Below, piece after piece: positions 59,101-64,000 of a stretch of 64,000 bases of DNA. The DNA is taken from NCBI GenBank assembly GCA_964036195.1, contig OZ038455.1, positions 124,001 to 188,000 of the forward strand, in the 5' to 3' direction. The notes beneath the pieces were generated by a model, which saw only the letters and a program-made list of their open reading frames with translations, was not told where the DNA came from and made no database searches. The DNA comes from Sphaerolaimus hirsutus (Eukaryota; Nematoda; Chromadorea; Monhysterida; Sphaerolaimidae). Position 1 is the first letter of the stretch; each line of letters starts with the position of its first letter. The position numbers and the translations under genes are program-made.

Positions 59101-61200
59101 ATTCACTCAGTTTGTTTGTGTTTCAGAATAGTCGGGACTTTCCTTGTTTTGGGCAGTAGCTGCCTAATATCATATTTTGTAGTCTGTATACAATACATAT
59201 GTTCATTTTTAAACAAAATTTTCAATATGGCAACTGCCTGCCTGTGTTGCTGAGCTCTGTGAGCAGCAAGGAACATTCTGAGCATGAGGAGCAAATGGTT
59301 ATGTGTATTTATTTTATTTTATTTTATTTATGTTATTTTTATTGGAAAAGAGATATTGAACTCATTTTTGTTTTATGTGAATTCTCGCTGTCTGATGTAT
59401 ACAGATTGCCCATTTTTGTATTTTTCTCAATCACCTTTTTATAGATCCTCCTTATCTTGGGCATGGGGGATTATTCGAGCAAACAAAAAATTTTAGTCAT
59501 AGCTCCAACCTCAAACCCCAACATACTCAAAGAGCATAAAATTTTGTCAAAGTTCGATGGAGTGGGAAGCGACACAAAGTTATGAACCTGCAGCCCCACA
59601 TTTCTCTATGGTGAAAAGTCCCAACTATTTTGCACGGTAGTGTAGTAGGCATTTGCGTACCCAAAACAGGTAATAAATGTATCCAAACAGGATATATTTG
59701 GACATAAAAACGTAGATAGCTACACAAACTAGTCTATGTGTAGCGGCAATGCAAATTAGCAACCCCAGCCAATTTGTCCGGGGTATTATTTATTTTAGCT
59801 GGGGTGTTATTTCCCCAGCCTATTTTGAGGGGGGGGGGGGGTTATTCGAGGGGGGTATTTGTGGGAGGGATCAATTCGAGGTAATACGGTATGTCCCAAT
59901 CAGGGTTGGTTTTATTAAAAGTCTTTTTACTAAAATTGCATTTTATTTTTATTAAAATTGTATTTTATTTTTATTTTATTCTTCAATTTTCCATTTTATT
60001 GTTATTTTATTCCTCTATTTTTCATTTTTATTTTATATTTTAGTTCATGACCAGGATTGGTTTTAGTAAAATTCTTTTTACTAAAATGTATTTTATTTTT
60101 TATCAAAATTGTATTCTATTTTTTATTATTCTACAATTTTCCATTTTACTTCTATTTTATTCTTCAATTTTCCATTTTTTCTGGGATTTTGCCAACACTG
60201 GTCCCAAAATATCCTATATTTTGACCGAAATTTCCCGAAATTTTGACCCTGGGGTATTTCAAGGAAATACGTCAATAAAAATTGAACTCACAGTGCGCAT
60301 CGTAGGGATTCACGTCTAATGTGTTTCCGAGGGTTTCTGCGAGAAGGTAGTTTTTATGTGTGAACGGCAAAACACTGAAAGACAGCCAAAGAGATTAGTT
60401 CTGAACGTCGAATTCCATTTTCGATTTCCTCTCTGTGACTAGATTATGAACAATCAAATATCGATAGTCAATAACAATGTAATGAGCGAAAACTTCATTA
60501 TCACCCCATTCAAAACCAAACTAAAACCAATACCCCCCAAGAACCAACTATCTAATACATCCCCAACGCAGGGGGGCGGTGTAGGTTCCAATGTTGTTGT
60601 AGGGATGGGGGGTCCATAGTGCGCAGGCTCGTTTCTGGGGGGTGGCGGGGGGTTGTGGTACCCCTTCGAGGGGATCGCAAAGGACGATTTGCCTCCCTGA
60701 GTGGAGGGGGGCATAGTATAGTTTAAATGTTGGTTTTAACATTGATTGTGGGTAGGCGTGAAATGTGAAATTATTTTCTGTGTTTAGGCCAGGTTACAGG
60801 ATAATGAGGGATAAAAAGGGCAAAATATAATAAAGGTCAGCAAAATCTTCTTTTTTATCGTTTTCAAAATTTAAAATCAAAGTTCATGTTAAAAACTCAA
60901 TTTTTCACAATAATATAGGTATGTTGAGTGAGATGTTATCAATGGTAACGCAATGCAAATGATTTAGTTGCATTCAATTTTCAATCGCATACAAATATAC
61001 ATAGATGCGTGGCATTGTGATTCAGTTGTATACTGGGTGGAGATGACACTTATGGCAAGGTGAGGAACAGGCCAAGAGAATTGGGTGACCTTGTTGAGTG
61101 TCTGGCCTGGCTGGGGCGCCTGGTTGACGCCGCCCTGCGCCTGCGGCTGGCCCGGTTGCGGCTGCGGCGCTGGCGGCGGCGGCGCCGGCCTGGCTGCCCC
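43919..61200 (-). CDS. MAM-domain protein gene, eleven exons reconstructed
   Basis: Exons 5' to 3': 61200-61090, 60696-60559, (gap)58022-57887, 56689-56560, 54392-54236, 51121-51034, 50213-50100, 49155-49024, 47157-47012, 44888-44802, 44102-43919. Every intron starts GT and ends AG, and phase is kept at all eight junctions that avoid the gap exon's missing start. The protein begins in this window with Pro/Gln-rich and Pro/Thr-rich linkers, then MAM domain 1 (exons 3-6), a Pro/Thr-rich linker (exon 7) and MAM domain 2 (exons 7-11). MAM domains are about 160-170-residue extracellular beta-sandwich adhesion modules. Visible hallmarks are CRFEAG near the start of domain 2, MLLKFTHYEA with IELR in its middle, and the ends FIVLDNIRL and ACAIDNITLW. 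The 5' end lies beyond 61200 and the 3' end below 43919. GC-rich exons stand out in AT-rich, transposon-filled introns. Probably secreted or cell-surface. I cannot name the orthologue. Confidence 0.85.
44185..44555. mobile_element. TA-target MITE, right end lost
   Basis: CCGTATTACCTCGAATTTAC after TA 44183-44184, then AATTACCCCC and CGAAATACCCCC units. No right terminus is found before 44560. Confidence 0.6.
44802..44888 (-). CDS. MAM gene exon: second half of MAM 2
   Basis: 87 bp, phase 0 to 0. Begins CVYTTQVETYPDSRQW and ends CPEGTGS, donor CTCC|GTTAGC. The acceptor chosen is GCGGAG at 44889; a second AG (CGCAG) nine bases earlier is possible but shifts nothing, since nine is a multiple of three. 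Confidence 0.65.
45001..45090. mobile_element. GCGCC-palindrome hAT fragment
   Basis: AAAAGCGCCATGGCGCTT and GACGCCATTGGCGCTTGG match the subterminal arrays at 40556-40752. No termini. Confidence 0.5.
46049..46470. mobile_element. TA-target MITE with CCGTATTACCTCG termini
   Basis: 422 bp, TA at 46047-46048 and 46471-46472. It contains a unique internal block (CCAAATATATCCTGTTTGG ... CCCGTTTTGGGTA) shared with 50490-50550 and, inverted, 59655-59710. Confidence 0.85.
46473..47011 (-). other. Intron sequence, no further feature
   Basis: AT-rich intron of the MAM gene. A CTATTCTGCACGGTAGTGTA word (about 46611-46630) recurs at 59627-59644, so another repeat end is present, but I cannot define it. 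Confidence 0.4.
47012..47157 (-). CDS. MAM gene exon: core of MAM 2
   Basis: The acceptor follows a long C-run (CCCCCCCCAG), donor TTGAGG|GTGTGT, 146 bp, phase 1 in and 0 out. Contains GESGYGATYVLQG, MAAFGFVTT and MLLKFTHYEATDDIELR, a good MAM core. Confidence 0.82.
47447..47780. mobile_element. Decayed TA-target MITE
   Basis: CCGTGAATCCTTGAATAAG left end after TA; right end TTTATGG before TA 47781. Interior AACCCCCC and AATAACTCCCCCC. Old copy. Confidence 0.5.
48170..48851. mobile_element. TA-target MITE, CTGTATTTCTCC-AATCAAAGCACC subfamily
   Basis: 682 bp. CTGTATTTCTCCAATCAAAG and CTTTGATTAGAGAAATACAG termini with TA on both sides. GCACCC/GGGTGC words repeat inside. Confidence 0.8.
49024..49155 (-). 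CDS. MAM gene exon: N-terminal part of MAM 2
   Basis: Acceptor GGCGCAG, donor CCCTG|GTCCGT, 132 bp, phase 1 to 1. Reads DTCNYVVGQPVLGG, then PESNEQWDSHSDKY and VTGVPGP. Confidence 0.8.
49600..50066. mobile_element. Non-autonomous hAT element, CAGAGTTGTTAAAA
   Basis: Termini CAGAGTTGTTAAAAG / CGTTTTAACAACTAG. Flanking 8-mers CGTAACAG and CTCAACAG (6 of 8 identical). It ends 34 bp from the MAM exon at 50100, just past that exon's splice donor. Confidence 0.72.
50100..50213 (-). CDS. MAM gene exon: Pro/Thr linker and start of MAM 2
   Basis: Acceptor GTCGCAG, donor GGCTG|GTCAGT, 114 bp, phase 1 to 1. PTPAPTPAPTTAAPTTTTEA, likely O-glycosylated, is followed by CPLIECRFEAG, which starts MAM 2. 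Confidence 0.82.
50262..50689. mobile_element. Rearranged TA-target MITEs
   Basis: Left end decayed (CTAGAATTACCCCCC), an internal right end at 50459-50478 (GAGGAAATATGG), the CCAAATATATCCTGTTTGG block, and a second right end (GAGGTAATAAGG) at 50689. Looks like one MITE inserted in another. Confidence 0.55.
51034..51121 (-). CDS. MAM gene exon: end of MAM 1
   Basis: Acceptor GCTGCGCAG, donor CCTC|GTACGT, 88 bp, phase 0 in and 1 out. Reads VVIVADQFTGEYGDFIVLDN then IRLDYTLAP. The G-x-I/F-x-L-D-N/D-I pattern is the usual closing signature of MAM domains. Confidence 0.85.
51226..52086. mobile_element. TA-target MITE, CCGTATTTCTTCT-AATAGAACGG subfamily
   Basis: 861 bp including a nested MITE at 51372-51795. 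Termini CCGTATTTCTTCTAATAG / CTTATATTAGAAGAAATACGG-like, TA at 51224 and 52087. GCCGTTCTATTGGAGG words repeat inside. Confidence 0.82.
51372..51795. mobile_element. TA-target MITE nested in the GAACGG MITE
   Basis: 424 bp, CCGTATTACCTCGAAATACC termini, TA at 51370-51371 and 51796-51797. The sister subfamily inserted into the other, giving a relative age. Confidence 0.85.
52087..52906. other. AT-rich intron with AACGTAAACGTAAA fragment
   Basis: A CGTAAACGTAAACGTAAG tract with CTCTGGTACCCTGGTATTTT at 52605-52745 is a fragment of the AACGTAAA hAT group. Otherwise no feature. Confidence 0.4.
52915..53885. mobile_element. Non-autonomous hAT element with GCGCC palindromes
   Basis: 971 bp. TIRs TAGTGATGTAAAAAGCGCC and GGCGCTTTTACATCACTA, perfect 8-bp duplication CTCGGGGG (52907-52914 and 53886-53893). 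Terminal 200 bp on each side are tiled with GCGCCAAGCGCCAAAAGCGC. Sister of 40547-43168. Confidence 0.93.
54236..54392 (-). CDS. MAM gene exon: second half of MAM 1
   Basis: Acceptor GGCGCAG, donor TTCGAT|GTGAGT (strong), 157 bp, phase 2 in and 0 out. Contains HWRTNDVRLSVC, NNPSSNELYDC and TLPPGEWFD. Confidence 0.8.
54505..54836. mobile_element. TA-target MITE, GCCGTTCTATT subfamily
   Basis: 332 bp. CCGTATTTGTTCCAATAGAA left; right end decayed (AGAAGAAGTAGGG). Related to 51226-52086 by the GCCGTTCTATTGGAAG words. Confidence 0.7.
54837..55256. other. Intron sequence without recognised features
   Basis: Contains GGGGGGTCGCGGCGACCCCTC, a short palindrome, and otherwise AT-rich DNA. Confidence 0.35.
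55257..56218. mobile_element. Large nested inverted-repeat element, AAGAGCTGGTT termini
   Basis: Left AAAGAGCTGGTTTACAATAC, right GTATTGTTAACCAGCTCTTC. Inside the left arm is a second hairpin (about 55323-55463, AATGCCTGCATTGCAAAATT and complement) also seen at 63231-63372. The inner arms GCTGACATATAGAAACAAG pair with CTTGTTTCTATATGTCAGC. Non-coding. Confidence 0.7.
56224..56393. mobile_element. 170-bp hairpin MITE, GCACACACACACTAG termini
   Basis: Almost perfect palindrome: GCACACACACACTAGTTTAC pairs with GTAAACTAGTGTGTGTGTGC, arms of about 80 bp round AGTGCAGATTTGT. TGG flanks both sides (3-bp duplication possible). Confidence 0.82.
56560..56689 (-). CDS. MAM gene exon: middle of MAM 1
   Basis: Acceptor GTGCCCAG, donor CTCAT|GTTAGA, 130 bp, phase 1 in and phase 2 out. 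Contains ADGQFLIAASPC and PVVVRLM, the strand pattern of the MAM core (G-x-F/Y-L ... hydrophobic strand). Confidence 0.75.
57037..57291. mobile_element. TA-target MITE, CCGTATTTCCTCG family
   Basis: 255 bp, both ends intact, TA at 57035-57036 and 57292-57293. The shortest complete copy in the window. Confidence 0.85.
57294..57886 (-). other. Intron, no feature
   Basis: AT-rich with a C-run (57510-57525). No gene or repeat end recognised. Confidence 0.35.
57887..58022 (-). CDS. MAM gene exon: start of MAM 1, cut by assembly gap
   Basis: 45 codons are visible. Reads DLDCYVNNPCCWNN, then DVLDFAQAT and FLLNFDQSKPP, and ends in phase 1 at CCAG|GTGTGC. The Cys/Trp/Asn start resembles the N-terminal part of a MAM domain. 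The upstream end of the exon lies in the run of N. Confidence 0.7.
58023..58222. other. Assembly gap (200 N)
   Basis: Exactly 200 N. It removes the upstream part of a MAM-gene exon. The round length suggests a placeholder rather than a measured size. Confidence 0.97.
58424..58550. mobile_element. TA-target MITE fragment
   Basis: CCCTATTACCTCGTAATACC with GGGGGTTTATTATTTCG units. Upstream TAGTTTGTATAGCGATGTACG is the internal block of the family, so this is a rearranged copy. Confidence 0.5.
58551..59639. other. Intron with repeat remnants
   Basis: 59085-59240 (CACTCAGTTTGTTTGTGTTTC, GGGCAGTAGCTGCC, TTTAAACAAAATTTTCAATA) is an inverted match to 45885-46035, so a further repeat family exists, ends undefined. 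No gene. Confidence 0.45.
59640..59889. mobile_element. TA-target MITE, right part
   Basis: Right end GAGGTAATACGG before TA 59890. Internal CCAAACAGGATATATTTGG block inverted relative to 46049-46470. Left end lost. Confidence 0.6.
59901..60200. mobile_element. AT-rich hAT element, CAGGGTTGG termini
   Basis: 300 bp, CAGGGTTGGTTTTA...TTTTGCCAACACTG, flanks GTCCCAAT and GTCCCAAA (7 of 8). Confidence 0.8.
60559..60696 (-). CDS. MAM gene exon: Pro/Thr-rich linker
   Basis: Pyrimidine-rich acceptor (CCCCCCTCCACTCAG), donor GGGGAT|GTATTA, 46 codons, phase 0 to 0. Contains HNPPPPPRNEP and PTTTLEPTPPPCVGD. Leads into the first MAM domain. Confidence 0.7.
61090..61200 (-). CDS. MAM gene exon: Pro/Gln-rich linker
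   Basis: Acceptor CTCGCAG, donor AAG|GTCACC, 37 codons, phase 0 to 0. It reads as a low-complexity chain of PAPPPPAPQPQPGQPQ type ending GQTLNK. In the other two frames it reads as Arg-rich, less plausible next to the following Pro-rich exon. An extended linker before an extracellular module. Confidence 0.65.
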
Positions 61201-61329
61201 CTGCGAGCGAGGAACATGGCTGCTTTGCAGGCGCTGCGCACAAACTCCACACTGTCACTGCTGCACCTGACCGCACTGATGCCAACGCACCCGGCACCCA
61301 GGGGGACAGCACCGGTTCTGTGCCACAGC

Positions 61330-61653
61330 CAGGGTTGGTTTTAGTAAAATTCTTTTTACTAAAATTGTAGTAAAATTGTATAAAAATTGTATTTTATTTT
61401 TATTTTATTCTTCAATTTCCCATTTTATTTTTATTTTATTCTTCAATTTTCCATTTTATTTTTATTTTATTTTTATTTTTTATTCTAGTTTGTGACCAGA
61501 ATTGGTTTTTGTAAAATTCTTTTTACTAAAATTGTAAAAAAATTGTATTTTATTTTTATTTTATTCTTCAATTTTATATTTTATTTTTATTTTATTTTTC
61601 AATTTTCCATTTTATTTTTATTTTTATTTTTTTCTGAGATTTTGCCAACCCTG
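61330..61653. mobile_element. AT-rich hAT element, CAGGGTTGG termini
   Basis: 324 bp, CAGGGTTGGTTTTAG...TTTTGCCAACCCTG with a perfect 8-bp duplication GCCACAGC (61322-61329 and 61654-61661). Inserted in the end of a CACAGCAAAAAATGGG element. The interior is a near-tandem of TTTTATTTTTATTTTATTC. Confidence 0.92.
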
Positions 61654-62745
61654 GCCACAGCAAAAAATGGGGGTTTGATGCGTCGTGAAGTGTCTTGAAG
61701 TGTATTCACGGCAACACTTCCCGACGCTTCACGAAGCTGGTCGGCGCTTCCCGGCACTTCACGAAGTTGAATGTGATGACACTTCACATCACAGACGATG
61801 CTGCACAATGTTTGTGAAGTGTCTTCACTGCGTCAGCATCGGGAAGCGCGCTTCACGAAATTTTGGCCATCGTGAAGCTAGGTGAAATGTGTTGAAGACA
61901 CTTCACCGAAAATCTCGTGAAGCGTGTTGAAGCGTGTGGAAGTGTCTTCACAGAGGCCGCTTCACGCGCATCCAGCACGCTTCACGACGCATCACACCCC
62001 CATTTTTTGCTGTAGTGTGCGCTGCCCTTTCCCAGGGTGCCTTGCCACCGGGGCACCCAAGCACAGCAAAAAATGGGTGTGTGGATGCGCGGTGAAGCGT
62101 CGGGAAGTATCTTCACACCAACACTTCCCAAACGCTTCACCAAGCATGCCAGCGCTTCCACACACATCACAAAGAAATGTGTGAAGCCACTTCACGCTTC
62201 TTAATATGGCGCTCCCATGCAAATTTATACACAGCAAAAAATGGGTTCGTGAAGTGTGTGGAAGTGCGCTCTGTGAAGACACTTCCACTCACTTCCACAC
62301 ACTTCACAAAGTTTTCGGTGAAGTGTCTTCCACTCACTTCACCTAGCTTCACAAAGACCGAAATTTGTGAAGTGCACTTCACAAACTTTTGCAGCATACT
62401 TTGCATGGTTCGTGAAGTGCCGTGAAGCATCTGGAATGCAGTGAAGTGTCTTCACGCCGACATTGTGCATCTGCGTGAAGACACTTCAGGACACTTCACC
62501 GCGCATCACACACCCATTTTTTGCTGTGATACGCGGGGGGGAGCGTGTGGAAGCGCCAGCGGTGTGAAGTGTCTTCCACATGCTTGGATGCGCGTGAAGC
62601 GCGCGGTGAAGCTAGGTGAAACGTGTGGAAGACACTTCACCCAGAATCTCGTGATGTTGGTGGAAGCGTGTGGAAGCGCACCGATTCACGCGCATCCAGC
62701 CTGCTTCCACACGCTTCACGGATCTTTTTTTTGCTGTGAAGGGCA
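61654..62745. mobile_element. Cluster of CACAGCAAAAAATGGG MITEs full of CTTCAC/GTGAAG
   Basis: Terminal words CACAGCAAAAAATGGG at 61656, 62062 and 62230, and complements CATTTTTTGCTGT at 62001, 62516 and (decayed) 62726. Units of about 350-500 bp, overlapping or nested, made almost entirely of GTGAAGTGTCTTCAC-type palindromes. No reading frame of interest. Confidence 0.75.
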
Positions 62746-62939
62746 CAGCACCGGTGCTATGTGCGCTGCCCTTTCCCAGGGTGCCTTGCCACCTTGCAAG
62801 TAATTGGCCGCGGTACACTTTGCAATGATAACCTGATTGCACCACTTGCTAGATCACTACTAGTTATTCACTAGTAAATAAACACCTGCCTGTACAAGTC
62901 AGTGTGAACAACATTTGAAAACAATTTGCAGCGTTTTCA

Positions 62940-63662
62940 CTGTCCCGCACAGGTCCGGCCCCCACTTGATTTCTTATGCTACGGATTGAAAAAGTGCGCC
63001 AGGCGCCAATGGTGCCACAGGAAAATAGTGCCAAGCGCTACTGGCCCCTACAATTGGTGCCAGTGCCATGTCACCATCCCAGCACTAATCCTGACTCCTC
63101 AATATTTATTCCCAATCACAAACCTAAATTTTAAAATGCACTTTTCACTTTTATTTTGTAACAAACTTGACACGCTGGTTAAGGGTGTTTTATAGAGGAT
63201 GGTTTAAGGTTTAAGTGGCGTAAAAAACTATACCTCATAAATGCCTCCATAAGAAAATTTACTGTGTGTGAATTTAAAATTTTGACAATTTATGTTCATG
63301 TGATGACGTAATTATGACATCATAAAATTTACCCCAAGTAAATTTTCTAATGGAGGCGTTTTAGAGCAAAAGCTTTTACGCAACTTGGAACCTTGATCCC
63401 TCCTCTATAAAACATTGAAAAACCAGCGTGTCAGGTGTGTAAAAAATCACAGCAAAAAGTGGATTTTAAAAGTTGCTAAAATTTATTTTTTCTGCCGCTT
63501 AGGGGATGAGGGGTTTGCGGTTAGGGTATGTAATGGCGCTGGTGCCATTTGAGGGTGCCAAAGGGCGCCGCATTGTGGCGACCTTTTCCTGTGACGCCTG
63601 GCGCCCCTTTTTTTAAGCCGTAGCGTAAAAAATCAAATGGGGGCCAAACCTGTGTGGGACAG
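62940..63662. mobile_element. MITE with CTGTCCCRCACAGG termini and GCGCC words
   Basis: Left CTGTCCCGCACAGGTCCGGC and right TTTGGCCCCCATTTGATTTT-type complement ending GGGACAG, about 55-bp imperfect TIRs. Subterminal GCGCCAGGCGCCAATGG words resemble the TAGTGATG hAT group. Contains the nested element at 63169-63432. Confidence 0.7.
63169..63432. mobile_element. Inverted-repeat element, GACACGCTGGTT termini
   Basis: GACACGCTGGTTAAGGGTG left, AAAAACCAGCGTGTC right. Inner hairpin AATGCCTCCATAAGAAAATT / AATTTTCTAATGGAGGCGTT is related to the one in 55323-55463. Confidence 0.75.
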
Positions 63663-63721
63663 GGAAAATGCCAATAAAAACAGTTACGGCCCCTTTCATT
63701 CATGAGGAGTAGAGGGGGGGT

Positions 63722-64000
63722 TAGCATTGAAAAAAACGACCGATTTTGAGAAAATATAATTAAAAATTATCTCAGAAAATCTCTCAAGCAAAAAATATAA
63801 TTAAATCTCTTGGGTCATTTTTGAAAATATAATTAAATCTCTGAGAAAATCTCTTGCAGTTCAAAAAAATCTCACAAAATCTCTCAACTTAAAGTATGAT
63901 TGAATCAATGTGCCTACACACACTAGTTTTCCCCGTGACTTCGTGGGAAAACTGAAATTTTTTCAAATGCAAATTAATGAACACGATTGAATGAGTTGGT
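63722..64000. mobile_element. hAT element TAGCATTG, left end, runs off window
   Basis: TAGCATTGAAAAAAACGACC and repeated AAAATCTCTCAAGC words match 41417-41600. A CACACACTAGTTTTCCCC end at 63919 suggests another insertion close to the window edge. Confidence 0.65.

Overview
The window reads as nuclear DNA of a metazoan, probably an invertebrate. It has spliced exons of an extracellular MAM-domain protein, a Ty3/gypsy-type LTR retrotransposon with an envelope-like segment, a higher-order satellite array and many small hAT-like and TA-target DNA transposons. The species cannot be told from sequence alone.

Layout. (1) 1-12577 is a satellite array of 167-bp monomers in a 1944-bp higher-order unit (eleven full monomers plus one of 107 bp). 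(2) 12578-14771 is a mosaic of small DNA-transposon pieces. (3) 14772-33020 is one very long (18,249 bp) LTR retrotransposon with 1682-bp LTRs that differ at only five positions I could find. It is inserted into an older small hAT-like element and flanked by TTTT on both sides. (4) 33021-43918 and 61201-64000 hold nested non-autonomous transposons, with no gene I can support. (5) 43919-61200 carries, on the minus strand, eleven exons of one MAM-domain gene. Its introns are packed with transposons, and one exon runs into a 200-bp assembly gap (58023-58222).

The retrotransposon is the most unusual object. Its first long frame runs Gag (CCHC zinc knuckle), then a segment that looks like a membrane glycoprotein (signal peptide, Cys-rich ectodomain with sequons, a furin-like site, C-terminal membrane anchor and basic tail), then an aspartic protease (DTGA), then the start of reverse transcriptase. 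Reverse transcriptase (YIDD), RNase H and a D,D-35-E integrase with a GPY/F module continue after a one-base frame change and an in-frame TGA. Two further ORFs follow pol: a 321-residue protein I do not recognise, and a 1001-residue protein with the full motif set of a UPF1-like superfamily 1 helicase. Gag/pol would make and integrate the cDNA. The envelope-like part could mediate membrane association or spread. The helicase might unwind or remodel the very long RNA, or blunt host RNA surveillance. These roles are inference; the motifs are visible.

The MAM gene was rebuilt from splice sites. All donors are GT and all acceptors AG, reading phase is kept at every junction that can be tested, and the result is Pro/Gln- and Pro/Thr-rich linkers followed by two MAM domains with partly matching exon phases. 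Its product is probably secreted or on the cell surface.
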